Assembly: GCA_019694145.1 (NCBI GenBank)
Contig: JAIBCJ010000002.1
Span: forward strand, 1-64,000
Length of the DNA: 64,000 nucleotides
Reading direction: 5' to 3'
Source of the DNA: Solirubrobacterales bacterium
GTDB lineage: Bacteria > Actinomycetota > Thermoleophilia > Solirubrobacterales > 70-9
Shown: positions 62,004 to 64,000 of the stretch, one piece after another
How the letters are laid out: each line of letters opens with the position of its first letter
Numbering within the stretch: the stretch's first letter is position 1
Notes under the pieces: model-generated
The model's database searches: none
The model's input: the letters and a program-made list of their open reading frames with translations, nothing else
What the model was told of the DNA's origin: nothing
Translations under genes and position numbers: made by a program

Positions 62004-63664
62004 GCCAGGACCGGATCAAGCTGCTTCCCCTCGGCGGACTGGGGGAAATCGGCAAGAACATGATGGTGATCGAGTACCGCGGCTCGATCGTGGTGGTCGA
62101 CACCGGTCTGATGTTCCCGACCCCGGAGATGCTCGGCATCGACCTCGTCCTGCCGGATTTCGAATACCTGCGCGACCGGGCCGATGACATCGAGGCGATC
62201 ATCCTCACTCACGGCCACGAGGACCATGTCGGCGCGCTCCCGTACGCGCTGCGGGAGATCGGCTTTCCCAAGGTCATCTACGGCGGCATGCTCACGGTGG
62301 GAATGGTCCGTTCGAAACTGGACGAGCACAAGCTTGGCAGCGCCCCGCTGACCGAACTGCCGGCCGGCCAGAAAGTCAGCGCCGGGCCCTTCGAGATTGA
62401 ACTGGTTCACCTCTCGCATTCGATCCCCGACATGCGCGGGGTGATCATCGGCACCGATCTCGGCAAGATCTTCATGACCGGCGACTACAAGTTCGACCAG
62501 ACCCCGGTCGATGGCCGCCCGGCCGACGTGGCCCGCCTTGCGGCGCTTGGAGACGAAGGCCTGCTCCTGCTCTGCGGCGATTCGACCAACGCCGACCGGC
62601 CCGGCGTATCGCCTTCTGAATCCAGTGTCGGCCCGGCCCTCTATGACACCTTCTCGCGCTGCAAGGGGCGGATCATCGTCACCTCGTTCGCGTCCAACAT
62701 CCACCGCGTTCAGCAGGTGATTGATGCCGCCGAGCGGCTCGACCGCAAAGTCGCCCTGGTTGGCCGTTCGATGCGCAAGAACTTCAACATCGCCTCCAAT
62801 CTCGGAATGGCGAACGCCCCCGAGGGGCTGCTGATCCAGCCGCGGGAGATCGAGGATTTTCCCGACGAGCGGGTTGTGGTGATCTCGACCGGCTCCCAGG
62901 GCGAGCCCTTCTCGGCCCTGCGGCGCATGGCCAACAACGACCACCGGGACGTGGAACTCCACTCGGGGGACACGGTCGTCTTCTCCGCGACCCCGGTGCC
63001 CGGCAACGAACGGGCCGTGAACGAGACGATCGACCGCATCTACGAACTCGGAGCGACCGTGATCACGCCCAAGGACGCCCCGATCCACGCTTCCGGCCAC
63101 GGATACCGGGAAGAGATCAAGATGATGCTGAACCTGACCCGGCCGAAGTACGTGATGCCGGTTCACGGTGACTTCCAGCGGATCCGCCTCCACTCGGAGC
63201 TGGCCGAATCGGTTGGCGTGCCGGGCGAGAACATCTTCCGCAACCACAACGGCCAGGCCTTGCTGCTCGGCCCGGACGGCGCAGAGCTGACCGAGGAAAC
63301 CGCCGGCGGCGTGATCTACGTCGACGGCGTCGAACTTTCCGACCCCAACGACGCCACCCTGCGCGACCGCCGCACGATCTCCGCCGACGGCATCGTGATT
63401 GTGGTCGCCACGATCGCCGAGGACGACGGCGAGGTCGTTTCCGACCCGGAAGTGATCGCCCGCGGCGTCCCCGGGCTCGACGAGGACGCGGAGTTCCTCG
63501 ACGACCTCCACGACCTGATCGAGGATTCACTCGACCGCGCTGCGGAAGCGAAGGTAAGGGACCACGACCTGGTGCAGCAGGATCTCCACGACGCCGTCGC
63601 CGGCTTCATCCACAAGCGCCTCAAGCGCCGCCCGATGGTGGTACCGGTAGTAGTCGAAGTCTGA
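62000..63664 (+). CDS. rnj: Ribonuclease J
   Basis: RNase J is a 5'-3' exonuclease and endonuclease that matures and degrades RNA. The 554-residue protein has the MBL motif THGHEDHVGAL (H71, H73, D75, H76), the beta-CASP domain with GDSTNADRPGVSPSES and SNIHRVQQVIDAA, IVISTGSQGEPFSALRRMAN-like and ASGHGYREEI. The C-terminal domain has PVHGDFQRIRLHSELA. The dapA-rnj arrangement is common in Actinobacteria. It ends 33 bases before a palindrome with a terminator. Confidence 0.95.
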   Translation: MSQDRIKLLPLGGLGEIGKNMMVIEYRGSIVVVDTGLMFPTPEMLGIDLVLPDFEYLRDRADDIEAIILTHGHEDHVGALPYALREIGFPKVIYGGMLTVGMVRSKLDEHKLGSAPLTELPAGQKVSAGPFEIELVHLSHSIPDMRGVIIGTDLGKIFMTGDYKFDQTPVDGRPADVARLAALGDEGLLLLCGDSTNADRPGVSPSESSVGPALYDTFSRCKGRIIVTSFASNIHRVQQVIDAAERLDRKVALVGRSMRKNFNIASNLGMANAPEGLLIQPREIEDFPDERVVVISTGSQGEPFSALRRMANNDHRDVELHSGDTVVFSATPVPGNERAVNETIDRIYELGATVITPKDAPIHASGHGYREEIKMMLNLTRPKYVMPVHGDFQRIRLHSELAESVGVPGENIFRNHNGQALLLGPDGAELTEETAGGVIYVDGVELSDPNDATLRDRRTISADGIVIVVATIAEDDGEVVSDPEVIARGVPGLDEDAEFLDDLHDLIEDSLDRAAEAKVRDHDLVQQDLHDAVAGFIHKRLKRRPMVVPVVVEV

Positions 63665-63696
63665 GGCCCGCACGGCGCCTGGAGCGCGGCGCCGGG

Positions 63697-63743
63697 AGGT
63701 GCCGCAGAAAAAGCCCCGTCACGGGGCTGAACGTGCGGCACCT
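63697..63743 (+). terminator. Nested hairpin after RNase J with GGTGCCGCA arms
   Basis: Outer arms AGGTGCCGCA (63697) and TGCGGCACCT (63734) enclose an inner stem AGCCCCG-TCA-CGGGGCT (63712-63728). The inner hairpin is a likely transcription stop for the dapA-rnj message, though no long T-run follows. The outer arms match those of the palindrome after RNase Z at 31482. Confidence 0.6.
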
Positions 63744-63795
63744 TCCTGCTCTCTATGGAGCCGAATGAAGCGTGGCCTGAACCCGCCGCTTAAAA

Positions 63796-63892
63796 CAGAG
63801 AGACCGCTGGGCCTGGGGGAGGGAGTGGCTCAACGGTCTGCTCTGAAGAAGCGAGGTTGCTGGATGTCTGGGGGAGAATGCCCAACAACCTC
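63796..63892 (+). ncRNA. Candidate structured RNA with twin hairpins
   Basis: Two hairpins of similar plan stand side by side. The first has CAGAG-AGACCG-C-TGGGCC (from 63796) pairing with GGCTCA-A-CGGTCT-G-CTCTG (to 63845). The second has GAGGTTG-C-TGG (from 63853) pairing with CCA-A-CAACCTC (to 63892). Both have a C/A mismatch at the same place and a loop with TGGGGGAG. No coding frame is convincing in 63745-64000. It could be a cis-acting leader of a gene beyond the window, or an RNA gene, but I cannot name a family. Confidence 0.4.
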
Positions 63893-64000
63893 TTGTGTCT
63901 CGTCCAAAAGCAACGATACGGACGCCCAGTAAGAAATCCCTAAACCCGAAGGAAGGATCTTCTTAAGGTTCGTGGACCTCGACCAGAGTCCGATCATCCA

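Noticed and set aside
61946-63511. 521-codon minus-strand frame opposite RNase J
   Set aside because: This is a codon-bias shadow of a well-supported gene.
63699-63932. 77-codon plus-strand frame after RNase J
   Set aside because: It runs through palindromes and hairpins, and has no family resemblance or ribosome-binding site.
63745-64000. Right-edge RNA considered as tmRNA, SRP RNA or RNase P RNA
   Set aside because: None of the conserved cores of these RNAs (tRNA-like ends with a tag frame, GGAAGGAAGCAGC-like SRP loop, P4 sequence) could be found on either strand.

Overview
The window is bacterial chromosome from a high-GC actinobacterium. An actinobacterial-type integration host factor sits between pyrD and gmk. 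Start codons are often GTG or TTG, TAnnnT -10 boxes sit 6-9 bases before many start codons (leaderless style), and SecD is fused to SecF. A secreted protein family of the kind common in Thermoleophilia is also present, so I infer class Thermoleophilia (Solirubrobacterales-like). The taxon is inferred; the high GC, start-codon use and gene order are seen directly.

Layout. 1-13451: a partial membrane protein, yebC, a haem-binding protein, the Holliday-junction set ruvC-ruvA-ruvB, a reductase/epimerase and a PAS protein in head-to-head orientation, secDF, a small membrane protein, recJ and relA, mostly in overlapping operons. 13478-17715: a low-GC accessory insert bounded by two 27-bp near-identical direct repeats (25/27). 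It holds a truncated DUF559 gene, the decayed end of one IS3-family element, a complete 1301-bp IS3-family element, a Tat-exported SCP2-like protein overlapping a clan GH-A-like glycoside hydrolase, and a secreted protein. 17724-23152 (minus strand): a thiamine-binding DUF77 protein, a lipid/diacylglycerol kinase, a metallo-beta-lactamase protein, a phosphomannomutase that appears to start with ATT, a HIT-family protein and CorA.

23237-26670: a SAM-I riboswitch with an intrinsic terminator precedes a threonine-synthase-like PLP enzyme, which is translationally coupled to a ThiS/MoaD-type ubiquitin-like protein ending Gly-Gly-Cys, then a sugar nucleotidyltransferase and an NAD-dependent sugar dehydratase. 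SAM control of this pair suggests a protein-thiocarboxylate route in sulfur amino-acid metabolism and is the most interesting system here. 26707-31436: an SRAP protein, exported proteins, a low-GC membrane protein combining a nuclease-like domain with an OB fold and lying against the 3' end of tRNA-Arg(CCG), and RNase Z.

31722-40671: a PyrR-box-controlled pyrimidine operon, pyrR-pyrB-pyrC-carA-carB-pyrK-pyrD. 40838-44245: mihF, an intergenic block with tandem and inverted repeats, then gmk-rpoZ-coaBC-dtd. 44340-52861: a translation/RNA operon with a terminator in its leader, rimP-nusA-infB-rbfA-nrnA-truB-ribF, followed by rpsO and a peroxiredoxin. 52867-55186: lipoproteins and an ECF sigma/anti-sigma pair. 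55465-63664: pnp, M16 peptidase, dapB, amidase, dapA and RNase J, linking RNA turnover with lysine/diaminopimelate synthesis. The last 340 bases hold a terminator-like palindrome and a possible structured RNA with two similar hairpins.
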